This document shows, piece after piece, positions 8,834 to 15,335 of a stretch of 25,758 nucleotides of DNA. Origin of the DNA: Firm-04 sp964463355 (lineage in GTDB: Bacteria; Bacillota; Clostridia; Oscillospirales; Ruminococcaceae); assembly GCA_964463355.1 (NCBI GenBank), contig CAYXBP010000024.1, positions 1-25,758 of the forward strand, written 5' to 3'. Position 1 is the stretch's first letter. Every line of letters starts with the position of its first letter. The notes under the pieces are model-generated. The model was not told the DNA's origin, searched no databases, and saw only the letters and a program-made list of their open reading frames with translations. The translations under genes were made by a program, and so were the position numbers.

Positions 8834-9124
8834 ATGCTTATACTTGTAACGTATGATGTAAACACACAGGATAAAGAAGGCAGAAAGCGGCTGAGAAGAG
8901 TTGCAAAGCAATGTTTGAATTACGGAGTCCGTGTACAGGCATCTGTTTTTGAATGTGTTATGGATTCTGCACAGTATCGTACACTCAGAAAGATACTCAC
9001 AGACGAAATAGATCCTAAAAAAGATAGTCTGAGGTTTTATAATCTTGGATCTGGAAACAAATCAAATGCGGAACACTTCGGAGCAAAGCCTTCGATAGAT
9101 GTAGAGGATACGCTTATTTTCTAG
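8834..9124 (+). CDS. cas2: Cas2 adaptation protein
   Basis: A 96-residue Cas2, the dimeric core of the Cas1-Cas2 integrase complex. The N-terminal MLILVTYDVNT strand carries the conserved Asp8, and GVRVQASVFEC matches the family's second motif. The ATG at 8834 gives the canonical N-terminus; a longer frame beginning at 8792 would read through the end of cas1 and is not needed. It lies four bases after the cas1 stop and is the last cas gene before the leader. The stop codon region takes part in a 9-bp inverted repeat with the start of the leader. Confidence 0.95.
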   Translation: MLILVTYDVNTQDKEGRKRLRRVAKQCLNYGVRVQASVFECVMDSAQYRTLRKILTDEIDPKKDSLRFYNLGSGNKSNAEHFGAKPSIDVEDTLIF

Positions 9125-9166
9125 TGCGAATGGTAAGTGAACACAAGAATACAGCTGCATTCGCAC
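9124..9166 (+). repeat. Inverted repeat spanning cas2 stop and start of leader
   Basis: GTGCGAATG (9124-9132) and CATTCGCAC (9158-9166) form a perfect 9-bp inverted repeat with a 25-base loop. The left arm begins at the last base of cas2. There is no T-run after the right arm (it is followed by CGAAAAAAA), so it is not an ordinary intrinsic terminator. It may protect the cas mRNA 3' end or act in the leader. Confidence 0.5.
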
Positions 9167-9295
9167 CGAAAAAAACTGGATAATATCCTGCTTAAGTGCT
9201 TCTTCAGCAAAATCTGAGCACAAAATCAGAATTGCTATTATGCAGAGTTGTGCATAACGAATCAGCTTAAGCTTTTTGTTTTGTGCAATTTTGCA
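9125..9295 (+). promoter_or_regulatory. CRISPR leader with putative pre-crRNA promoter
   Basis: This 171-base, AT-rich, non-coding stretch lies between cas2 and the first repeat, the expected leader position for type I-C. It contains an extended -10 element, TGCTATTAT (9233-9241), which would start transcription about 48 bases before repeat 1. It nearly matches the TGCTATAAT upstream of cas3. The repeat's 3' end (ATTGAAAT) points away from this leader, consistent with rightward transcription and new spacers entering here. Confidence 0.75.
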
Positions 9296-11283
9296 GTCTC
9301 CCTCCATGCGGAGGGAGTGGATTGAAATGGCAAAATCACGTTGGGCGCGTTGCTGGCGTGCGTCTCCCTCCATGCGGAGGGAGTGGATTGAAATCGCAAC
9401 TCCGTCGCAGCGTTGATGGGCTTGTGAGTCTCCCTCCATGCGGAGGGAGTGGATTGAAATAGGAAAATAAACAGCGAGTCATTGCTTATAAGCCGTCTCC
9501 CTCCATGCGGAGGGAGTGGATTGAAATCGCAACAATCTGCCACGCGTCATGCGCTGGCTTGCGTCTCCCTCCATGCGGAGGGAGTGGATTGAAATCGAAA
9601 GCGATGCAGCGTCTCCAAATGGCTATCGCGTCTCCCTCCATGCGGAGGGAGTGGATTGAAATGGACGCCGTGTGGGGCGCGTTTTTGCGCAGCAAAGTCT
9701 CCCTCCATGCGGAGGGAGTGGATTGAAATAAGGAAGATTAACAACAGAATTGCTTTTTAGATTGTCTCCCTCCATGCGGAGGGAGTGGATTGAAATGTCA
9801 AAGTAGTTCAGAATATCACAGTATGCGGCAAAGTCTCCCTCCATGCGGAGGGAGTGGATTGAAATGTCAATACCTCTTGATGTATGCCATACTGGTATGG
9901 TCTCCCTCCATGCGGAGGGAGTGGATTGAAATTTCAAGTGCTTTTTGTTTCTCCTCATACCGTTCCGTCTCCCTCCATGCGGAGGGAGTGGATTGAAATT
10001 GTGGGCGGTTTGGCAGCCGCCCACGGCTAATAGTCTCCCTCCATGCGGAGGGAGTGGATTGAAATTGCGGCATAATGCAGCTGCTGGTGGATGTTATAGT
10101 CTCCCTCCATGCGGAGGGAGTGGATTGAAATTTATTATTTAAAACAAACGCGTCATAATAAACACGGTCTCCCTCCATGCGGAGGGAGTGGATTGAAATT
10201 CGTACGCCGTCGGATATGTGTATTATTTTGTCTGGTCTCCCTCCATGCGGAGGGAGTGGATTGAAATGCGAATGGATCGCTGCTAACGAGGCACTATGGA
10301 CGTCTCCCTCCATGCGGAGGGAGTGGATTGAAATTTATTATTTAAAACAAACGCGTCATAATAAACACGGTCTCCCTCCATGCGGAGGGAGTGGATTGAA
10401 ATACATATATTCATGAGAAGACAACGCCAATCAAGAACCGTCTCCCTCCATGCGGAGGGAGTGGATTGAAATTTCCTTGGGCGCGTATCCATAAAATGGC
10501 TACGCGGTCTCCCTCCATGCGGAGGGAGTGGATTGAAATCCCATTGCGTGCTGTATTTTTTTGTTTTGGTTTGGGTCTCCCTCCATGCGGAGGGAGTGGA
10601 TTGAAATGCGAATGGATCGCTGCTAACGAGGCACTATGGACGTCTCCCTCCATGCGGAGGGAGTGGATTGAAATTTATTATTTAAAACAAACGCGTCATA
10701 ATAAACACGGTCTCCCTCCATGCGGAGGGAGTGGATTGAAATATCTTGATAATTTCGTCCTTGAAATAACCCTGATGTCTCCCTCCATGCGGAGGGAGTG
10801 GATTGAAATGTTGCTCTGTCTCAATTTGCAGCCCGTCATCGGTGTCTCCCTCCATGCGGAGGGAGTGGATTGAAATACATGCGTTATAATATGGTGTAGT
10901 GTAGTGTATGGAGGTCTCCCTCCATGCGGAGGGAGTGGATTGAAATGCATCGCCGTCAATCGCAATTACAGCAAGGACGGCGAGGTCTCCCTCCATGCGG
11001 AGGGAGTGGATTGAAATCACCCAGGGCGGTACGGTAGTAGCCACTGCCCCGGTCTCCCTCCATGCGGAGGGAGTGGATTGAAATTGTGTCATGTCCCGCC
11101 CATCCACCTCGCCAGCGGTCTCCCTCCATGCGGAGGGAGTGGATTGAAATAACAAAATCAGAACAACGGCATAACATGGGTGCAGTCTCCCTCCATGCGG
11201 AGGGAGTGGATTGAAATTGTTTTGATTGTGCCGTCTGTTGCAATCATGCTGTCTCCCTCCATGCGGAGGGAGTGGATTGAAAT
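9296..11283 (+). CRISPR. Type I-C CRISPR array: 30 repeats of 33 bases, 29 spacers
   Basis: Thirty copies of a 33-base repeat, all identical by eye including the last, alternate with 29 spacers of 33-38 bases. The repeat begins GTCTCCCTCC and ends GTGGATTGAAAT. Its centre is a perfect 8-bp stem (CTCCCTCC/GGAGGGAG) with an ATGC loop, the hairpin that Cas5c would recognise. Cleavage should leave an 11-base 5' handle ending ATTGAAAT. Repeat 1 starts at 9296 and repeat 30 at 11251. Spacers 13, 16 and 21 are identical, and so are spacers 15 and 20. No degenerate terminal repeat is seen, so the trailer end cannot be recognised by decay; orientation rests on the cas2-side leader and the repeat sequence. 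Confidence 0.99.
10132..10709 (+). repeat. Duplicated spacers inside the array
   Basis: The 35-base spacer starting TTATTATTTAAAAC occurs at 10132-10166, 10335-10369 and 10675-10709. The 34-base spacer starting GCGAATGGATCG occurs at 10268-10301 and 10608-10641. The unit second-spacer/repeat/first-spacer is an exact 102-base duplicate at 10268-10369 and 10608-10709, 340 bases apart. Repeat-mediated recombination within the array is the likely cause. Confidence 0.95.
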
Positions 11284-11339
11284 ACGCTTTGCATAAGTCA
11301 AATCTAAGTACCCCATGAAATTGGTCGAAAAAGAGGGGA

Positions 11340-11367
11340 GGGGGAAGACGCCAAGCTTCCCCCTTTT
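11340..11367 (+). terminator. Intrinsic terminator after the CRISPR array
   Basis: GGGGGAAG (11340-11347) and CTTCCCCC (11356-11363) form a perfect 8-bp stem with an 8-base loop, followed by TTTT. It lies 56 bases after the last repeat and would end the pre-crRNA transcript. On the other strand the stem is followed by CTCCCCTCTTTTT, so it could also stop leftward transcription from the decayed region. Confidence 0.7.
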
Positions 11368-11371
11368 GTGT

Positions 11372-11470
11372 TCACACATTCAGAATTCTTTTCCAAGTGT
11401 TCAAGCCGACAATTCCATCAACTTTTAATGCCATTTCGGCTGCTTTGCTTATTGTTTTCCTTTGCTCTTT
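11372..11470 (-). pseudogene. Remnant of a peptidoglycan-binding domain (phage lysin-like tail)
   Basis: Reading the - strand up to a TGA at 11372-11374 gives a 32-residue open stretch ending LKVDGIVGLNTWKRILNV. The VDGIVG-x-NTW core is the hallmark of C-terminal peptidoglycan-binding repeats of phage or spore lysins. The frame is closed upstream by a stop and has no start or ribosome binding site, so only the tail survives. It ends just before the bidirectional hairpin at 11340-11367. Identification rests on this one motif. Confidence 0.4.
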
Positions 11471-11510
11471 TCAAGCAGCTCGATCTTGAATGTGTTCGTT
11501 GTGCCACGCA

Positions 11511-11879
11511 TCACTTTCGCATCTGTTTGTCGATGTACTCAATAAACGCATATTCTGTTGGTTCTGTTCCGAGTAGCTTTGCGGCAAGTTCTGCTTCAGG
11601 CAAGCTGAAATCGCTCATATCAATTCCGAAGAATTTGTCCATGCCGGAAAGCTGGCATCCACGCTGTAACCAAATATCTTCATCATAGCAGCTTCTGTCG
11701 ATGATACTTGTTAATGCATCAATCTGATCTTGCACAAGGGTTTGTTCTTTCTTCAGCTTCTTGGTTTCTGCTGCAACAATCTTCTTACCTGAACAACGAT
11801 GACACTCATCCACAATAATGGCATAAAGAAAGCAAGGAAACGTAAAGTGTGTTTTGGCGCACCGCACAAAGCGTAACAC
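11511..11879 (-). pseudogene. Decayed ORF with a DECH-helicase-like patch
   Basis: A 122-codon frame beginning at a GTG inside an inverted-repeat arm, with no ribosome binding site. Near its N-terminus IIVDECHRC resembles the motif II (DECH box) of SF2 helicases such as restriction R subunits. The motif is cut off before any other helicase motif could appear. The remainder (KKLKKEQTLVQDQIDAL onward) is helical, acidic and not recognised. Its TGA overlaps an ATG (TGATG) opening a 20-codon frame that soon stops. The picture is a truncated gene, perhaps joined to foreign sequence. The function of the C-terminal part is unknown, and it could be a real small gene. Confidence 0.35.
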
Positions 11880-11922
11880 GGATGGTTTTGTGGTATATCT
11901 TTACCAGCGGCTTTGTGCGGTG
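11860..11922. repeat. 13-bp perfect inverted repeat with nested stem
   Basis: CACCGCACAAAGC (11860-11872) and GCTTTGTGCGGTG (11910-11922) are perfect inverted arms around a 37-base loop. The loop contains a second small stem, TGGTA/TACCA (11891-11895 and 11902-11906). It begins seven bases beyond the stop codon of the leftward 144-residue gene, so it lies in that gene's 3' region, but neither strand has a T-run after the stem. It may be a factor-dependent terminator, an RNA-stabilising hairpin or a mobile-element end. Confidence 0.6.
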
Positions 11923-11928
11923 TTGCCT

Positions 11929-12363
11929 TTACAGAAAGTCGCGAACAGCCTTGCCGAGATGTTCTTCTTCGCTGATGAGTTTTTTGGCAATATCCTTTGA
12001 TTTTTCGTTGGCAGCCTTGTATTCGTTCAAATAGCGCGCCAGTGATTTCACACCCATATTGCAGCCATCTACAAGAAAATCAGCGACTGCGCCATCACAG
12101 GCATCCATGGCAAGTGAAACATTGGTTTTGAACCATTCCATACCCTTTGCCATCATAGCAGGTTCTTTGCCGTCATCGTGATAATCTGCAAGGAGTGTCT
12201 GCATTTCAGCCTGCAACAATTGATGTTTATGCAGGCTTTTCTGCGTGATCTCTCGAAATTTGTTGCTTTGGATATGCTTCATGGAATCTTCCAGAGAGGA
12301 AATGCCCATTTTGATTCCTGCATCTGTTTCTCTTAGCAGACGAATGGTATCCTGTTCAATCAT
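11929..12363 (-). CDS. Conserved four-helix-type (ferritin-like fold) small protein of unknown function
   Basis: A 144-residue, almost wholly helical, cytosolic protein without signal peptide or membrane segment. It resembles a conserved clostridial hypothetical family recalled from its conserved DAGIKMG, GKEPAMMAKGM and DGCNMGVKSL-RYLNEYKAA segments. Spaced Glu, His and Asp residues suggest a ferritin-like four-helix bundle, but no metal site can be proved by eye. The ATG at 12363 is preferred over an in-frame start at 12459 because AAAGGA lies just upstream (GAAAGGATGC) and the extra 32 residues would cross the divergent AraC promoter. It is transcribed away from the AraC gene. A small hairpin with a T-run lies in its leader. 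Confidence 0.7.
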   Translation of the reverse strand: MIEQDTIRLLRETDAGIKMGISSLEDSMKHIQSNKFREITQKSLHKHQLLQAEMQTLLADYHDDGKEPAMMAKGMEWFKTNVSLAMDACDGAVADFLVDGCNMGVKSLARYLNEYKAANEKSKDIAKKLISEEEHLGKAVRDFL

Positions 12364-12389
12364 AAAAAGCATCCTTTCATGCAAAAATC

Positions 12390-12406
12390 GCCTTGTAAAG
12401 CAAGGC
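12390..12406 (-). promoter_or_regulatory. Terminator-like hairpin in the leader of the 144-residue gene
   Basis: On the - strand GCCTTG, CTTTA loop and CAAGGC form a perfect 6-bp hairpin followed by GATTTTT. It lies between the likely promoter region and the ribosome binding site. It could be an attenuator, a terminator protecting the gene from upstream transcription, or an operator, since it is short and symmetric. Confidence 0.35.
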
Positions 12407-12452
12407 TTGTGCATAGGATCCCCAAGAATGCGGCATTCATACGTTTTCTGAC

Positions 12453-12481
12453 TTGACAAGCCGTATATTTCTGCGTATAAT
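12453..12481 (+). promoter_or_regulatory. Perfect consensus sigma-A promoter of the AraC-family gene
   Basis: TTGACA (12453-12458), 17 bases, TATAAT (12476-12481): both hexamers and the spacing match the vegetative consensus exactly. Transcription should start near 12488, about 30 bases before the AGGAGG-linked TTG start. The TTG within the -35 box opens the longest frame and so cannot be the start of the protein. Confidence 0.9.
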
Positions 12482-12518
12482 ATCAGATATGATACTTTTG
12501 CATAGGAGGTGTGCTGTT

Positions 12519-13280
12519 TTGTTTACCATTGATCGTATGGGCTGTGACTGCTGCCATGACAGTGACTTTGTACTGGATCGCCCCATGGGATATGACGGAT
12601 ATCTGGCACTATTTATCAAAACAAAAGCCGTTTTTTTGATCAACGGGCAGCAGATTGAAACCAAGCCTGAAACATTTCTTATATATAACAAACATACGCC
12701 CCAGTGGTATCGCGCCTGTGAAGAGCGTTATATCAACGATTGGATTCAGTTTTCCTGCACAGAGCAGCTTGCCTCGGAGATTCCCATTGTGTTCGATACG
12801 CCGTTGTTTATTGGGCGAAATATCAATGTATCCCAGTACTTTCAGCTGATTGCCGATTGCTATTACCGTACCAACAACAGTCAGGCGGCAGGGCATTTGA
12901 TTCTGGCGATGCTTTCCGATGTGTTCTCGCATCCCAATTACGAGCAGTTTGCGGTGGCACATTATCGGGAATTATTGAATTTACGCCGCAGGATCTATGC
13001 GCAGCCCACCGATGACTGGTCATTGGATAGAATGGCAGCTATTATGAATGTCAGTACGTCATATCTGCATATGCTTTATAAACAAGCTTTTGGCACAACC
13101 TGTACAGCGGATGTCATTCAAAGCCGTATTGAACAGGCGCAACGCTATCTTGCATATACCAATATGACTGTAGAGGAGATTGCATTTAAGTCGGGTTATC
13201 GTTCAGCAGTGCATTTTTCGCGACAGTTTAAATCTGTGACAGGTTGCAGCCCATTGCAGTGGCGGAAGGCGAAACGCTGA
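12519..13280 (+). CDS. AraC-family transcriptional regulator
   Basis: A 253-residue AraC/XylS regulator. The N-terminal half (about 15-130) is cupin-like, with LINGQQIETKPETFLIYNKH typical of the ligand-sensing domain. The last 95 or so residues hold two helix-turn-helix motifs: SLDRMAAIMNVSTSYLHML, then VEEIAFKSGYRSAVHFSRQF with the family's closing GCSPLQWRK. The TTG at 12519 is chosen because AGGAGG (12504-12509) sits nine bases upstream and downstream of the predicted transcription start. An in-frame ATG at 12489 lies at the transcription start, and a TTG at 12453 is the -35 box. It is followed on the same strand by an ABC exporter pair, its likely target. The ligand is not evident. Confidence 0.88.
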   Translation: MFTIDRMGCDCCHDSDFVLDRPMGYDGYLALFIKTKAVFLINGQQIETKPETFLIYNKHTPQWYRACEERYINDWIQFSCTEQLASEIPIVFDTPLFIGRNINVSQYFQLIADCYYRTNNSQAAGHLILAMLSDVFSHPNYEQFAVAHYRELLNLRRRIYAQPTDDWSLDRMAAIMNVSTSYLHMLYKQAFGTTCTADVIQSRIEQAQRYLAYTNMTVEEIAFKSGYRSAVHFSRQFKSVTGCSPLQWRKAKR

Positions 13281-13295
13281 ATATGAGGATCCCAT

Positions 13296-13388
13296 ATGCA
13301 ATATACGATTTGTAATTCTTTGCGCGGATTCAACACGTTCAATATGCAGAAGCTTGTATATCGTAATTCGGCGCACTGCACCAAGTAA
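13296..13388 (+). CDS. Possible 30-residue peptide ORF between regulator and exporter
   Basis: An ATG at 13296 follows GAGGA with a six-base spacing to the AGGA core and opens a 30-codon frame (MQYTICNSLRG to AHCTK) with two cysteines. It begins 15 bases after the AraC stop, so it could be co-translated. No family is recognised and no double-glycine leader is seen. A peptide substrate or leader for the exporter is possible, but chance is equally likely. Confidence 0.25.
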   Translation: MQYTICNSLRGFNTFNMQKLVYRNSAHCTK

Positions 13389-13404
13389 AAATCGAATAGA
13401 AATC

Positions 13405-13439
13405 ATAGGATATGTTAATAATATGATAGCATATCCTAT
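13405..13439. repeat. 10-bp inverted repeat upstream of exporter promoter
   Basis: ATAGGATATG (13405-13414) and CATATCCTAT (13430-13439) are perfect inverted arms with a 15-base spacer, just upstream of the exporter's -10 element. It could be an operator, possibly for the AraC regulator. Because TCTTTTG follows, it could instead be a weak AT-rich terminator for the araC-type gene. Confidence 0.5.
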
Positions 13440-13458
13440 TCTTTTGACCGCAAAGATG

Positions 13459-13467
13459 TGCTATAAT
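13459..13467 (+). promoter_or_regulatory. Extended -10 promoter of the ABC exporter genes
   Basis: TGCTATAAT is an extended -10 element 60 bases before the exporter start. The only TTGACC nearby (13444-13449) is 12 bases away, too close for a -35 box. A plausible weak -35 is ATTCTT at 13438-13443 with an 18-base spacer, abutting the 10-bp inverted repeat. A poor -35 next to a symmetric site suits an activator-dependent promoter. Confidence 0.55.
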
Positions 13468-13526
13468 GAATACCGCTTCCAAAGCAAACCGTCTGACAGG
13501 ATTTCTCAAAGGGGGAGTGCAGTATC

Positions 13527-15335
13527 ATGATGAGCAACAAGACGTTTCCATTGCGGTGGCTATGGCAGAATTTGAAGGGATATCGCATCAGCTATATCGT
13601 CGCACTGGCACTTTCGGTATTGTGTAATGTATTGTATACCATTGTGCCGTATTTTCAAACAGAAATCATTGACACTTTTGTTTCCAATAAAAAAGCTGCG
13701 GAGAATCTTGCATTGTACCGCGATCGTTTTCTTTGGCTGATCGCCGCTATGATTGGGTTTACCCTTTTGCGTACCGTCATGCAGTATGCCTGTAATATGT
13801 ATTATGAAAAGGCATCGCAGGGTATGATTTTTAAAGTGCGCACGCATCTGTTCCGCAGAATTGAGAATCAGGATATGTCGTTTTATGACCACTATCGCAC
13901 GGGTGACCTGATGACCCGATTGACAGGGGATCTGGATATGGTGCGGCATATGGTTTCGTGGGTCATGAAAGGAATTGTGGAGTCTGTTGCTCTGTTTACA
14001 GCATCCATGGTGTATTTTTTCACCATTGATTGGCGCACGGGGCTTTGTATTCTGGCAATAACACCCTTTATCTTCATTATCACGCGATTGTTTTCCAAAA
14101 AGGCTGGGCCTGCTCATCGTGATCTGCGTGAAAAGCAATCGGCATTGAATACAGCCGCGCAGGAGAATATTTCGGGCAACCGTGTGGTAAAAGCCTTTGC
14201 CCGTGAGGATTACGAGATTGCGAAATTCCATCAGCATGATGTGCAATGCCGTGATGCGAATATTGCCGTAACCATGAACTGGTTGAGGTATCAGCCGTGG
14301 ATAGATTTCCTTGCAGATGCGCTCGCAGTGGTGCTTCTGCTTTGTGGCGGTTGGTTTATGATCCAGCAGCATTTGACCATGGGGCAGTATGTGGCGATTT
14401 CTGGTCTGTTGTGGGCAGTCAGCAACCCAATGCGCAATCTGGGGCATTATGTCAACGATTGCAATCACTTTATGGCATCGGCAAGCAAGATTATCGAGAT
14501 CTACTACGCCGCCCCTATGATCGTTGATCGTGCCGACGCACCAGACGAGGAGGAGCATTTCCGCGGGGAGGTAGAGTTCTCCCATGTTAGTTTCTCCATT
14601 GGCGAAAAAGAGATTCTCAAAGATGTGAGCTTTCATATCAAGCCCGGACAAACCGTTGCAATCATGGGTGCAACGGGCAGCGGGAAAACTTCGCTGGTGA
14701 ATCTGATACCGCGCTTTTTTGATGCCACGGAAGGCGATGTTCTGGTAGATGGAAAAAACGTCCGTTTGCATCGTTTGAAGAGCCTACGGAAGAATATCAG
14801 TGTAGCCACGCAGGATGTGCTGTTGTATTCTGATACCATTGACAGCAATATTGCCTTTGGCGACAGCAGCATGGAGGAGGCGTATGTCAAGCGATGTGCG
14901 CAGCTTTCAGCAGCAGATGCGTTTATCGAACATCTTCCCGATGGCTATGATACCATTGTTGGTGAGCGAGGCGTGGGGCTTTCTGGTGGGCAGAAGCAGA
15001 GAATCTCTCTTGCACGTGCGTTAGCCGTTCGGCCAGCCGTCTTGATTCTGGACGATACCACATCTGCGGTGGATATGGAAACCGAGGCATATATTCAGCA
15101 TAGTTTGCAGGATGCTTTGGATTTCCCCTGTACCAAGATAATGATTGCGCAGCGTATTTCTTCTACCAAAAATGCCGATCAGATCATCATCCTGGAGGAC
15201 GGGGCGGTAGCGGATATCGGTACACATGAAGAACTCATCAGTCGTGATGGGTATTACCGTGAGATCTACGAGTTGCAAAGCGGTATCAACTGTGCGCAGG
15301 AAAGCGGAAAGGAGGCACAGGATGGCACGAAATAA
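13527..15335 (+). CDS. ABC exporter half-transporter with degenerate ATP site
   Basis: A 602-residue exporter with an N-terminal six-helix membrane domain (about 15-310) and a C-terminal nucleotide-binding domain. Walker A GATGSGKT lies near 380-390, signature LSGGQ begins at 485, and Walker B LILDD ends with Asp509-Asp510. Asp510 replaces the catalytic glutamate, and Gln542 (IAQRISST) replaces the switch histidine. Such a pair of changes is typical of the non-canonical partner in heterodimeric multidrug or peptide exporters. GGGGGAG precedes two adjacent ATGs (13527, 13530); either may be used. It overlaps the next exporter gene by 14 bases. The substrate is unknown, and control by the upstream AraC-type regulator is inferred. 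Confidence 0.92.
   Translation: MMSNKTFPLRWLWQNLKGYRISYIVALALSVLCNVLYTIVPYFQTEIIDTFVSNKKAAENLALYRDRFLWLIAAMIGFTLLRTVMQYACNMYYEKASQGMIFKVRTHLFRRIENQDMSFYDHYRTGDLMTRLTGDLDMVRHMVSWVMKGIVESVALFTASMVYFFTIDWRTGLCILAITPFIFIITRLFSKKAGPAHRDLREKQSALNTAAQENISGNRVVKAFAREDYEIAKFHQHDVQCRDANIAVTMNWLRYQPWIDFLADALAVVLLLCGGWFMIQQHLTMGQYVAISGLLWAVSNPMRNLGHYVNDCNHFMASASKIIEIYYAAPMIVDRADAPDEEEHFRGEVEFSHVSFSIGEKEILKDVSFHIKPGQTVAIMGATGSGKTSLVNLIPRFFDATEGDVLVDGKNVRLHRLKSLRKNISVATQDVLLYSDTIDSNIAFGDSSMEEAYVKRCAQLSAADAFIEHLPDGYDTIVGERGVGLSGGQKQRISLARALAVRPAVLILDDTTSAVDMETEAYIQHSLQDALDFPCTKIMIAQRISSTKNADQIIILEDGAVADIGTHEELISRDGYYREIYELQSGINCAQESGKEAQDGTK

Larger units (their letters stand above)
11284..11928. other. Gene-poor junction between CRISPR locus and housekeeping genes
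   Basis: No intact, well-supported gene is visible in these 645 bases. They contain the array terminator, the lysin-like tail, the DECH-containing broken frame and the 13-bp inverted repeat near 11860-11922. The mixture of unrelated fragments suggests decayed prophage or other mobile DNA at the edge of the defence locus. Confidence 0.5.

Noticed and set aside
9629..9662. Extra repeat start at GTCTCC within spacer 5 (about 9611)
   Set aside because: Only six bases match the repeat start by chance; the next base pairs diverge and the true repeat begins at 9630.
9262..11379. Many repetitive open frames across the array on both strands
   Set aside because: They are translations of CRISPR repeats and spacers (recurring MRREWIE or FQSTPSAWRE units), with no ribosome binding sites and no conserved length.
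13444..13467. TTGACC and TATAAT as a classical promoter pair
   Set aside because: The spacer is only 12 bases, too short for sigma-A; the extended -10 element was used instead.
13560..14771. 403-codon open frame on the - strand
   Set aside because: It lies wholly antisense to a clear ABC exporter gene, has low-complexity His/Ile/Asn-rich translation and matches no family.
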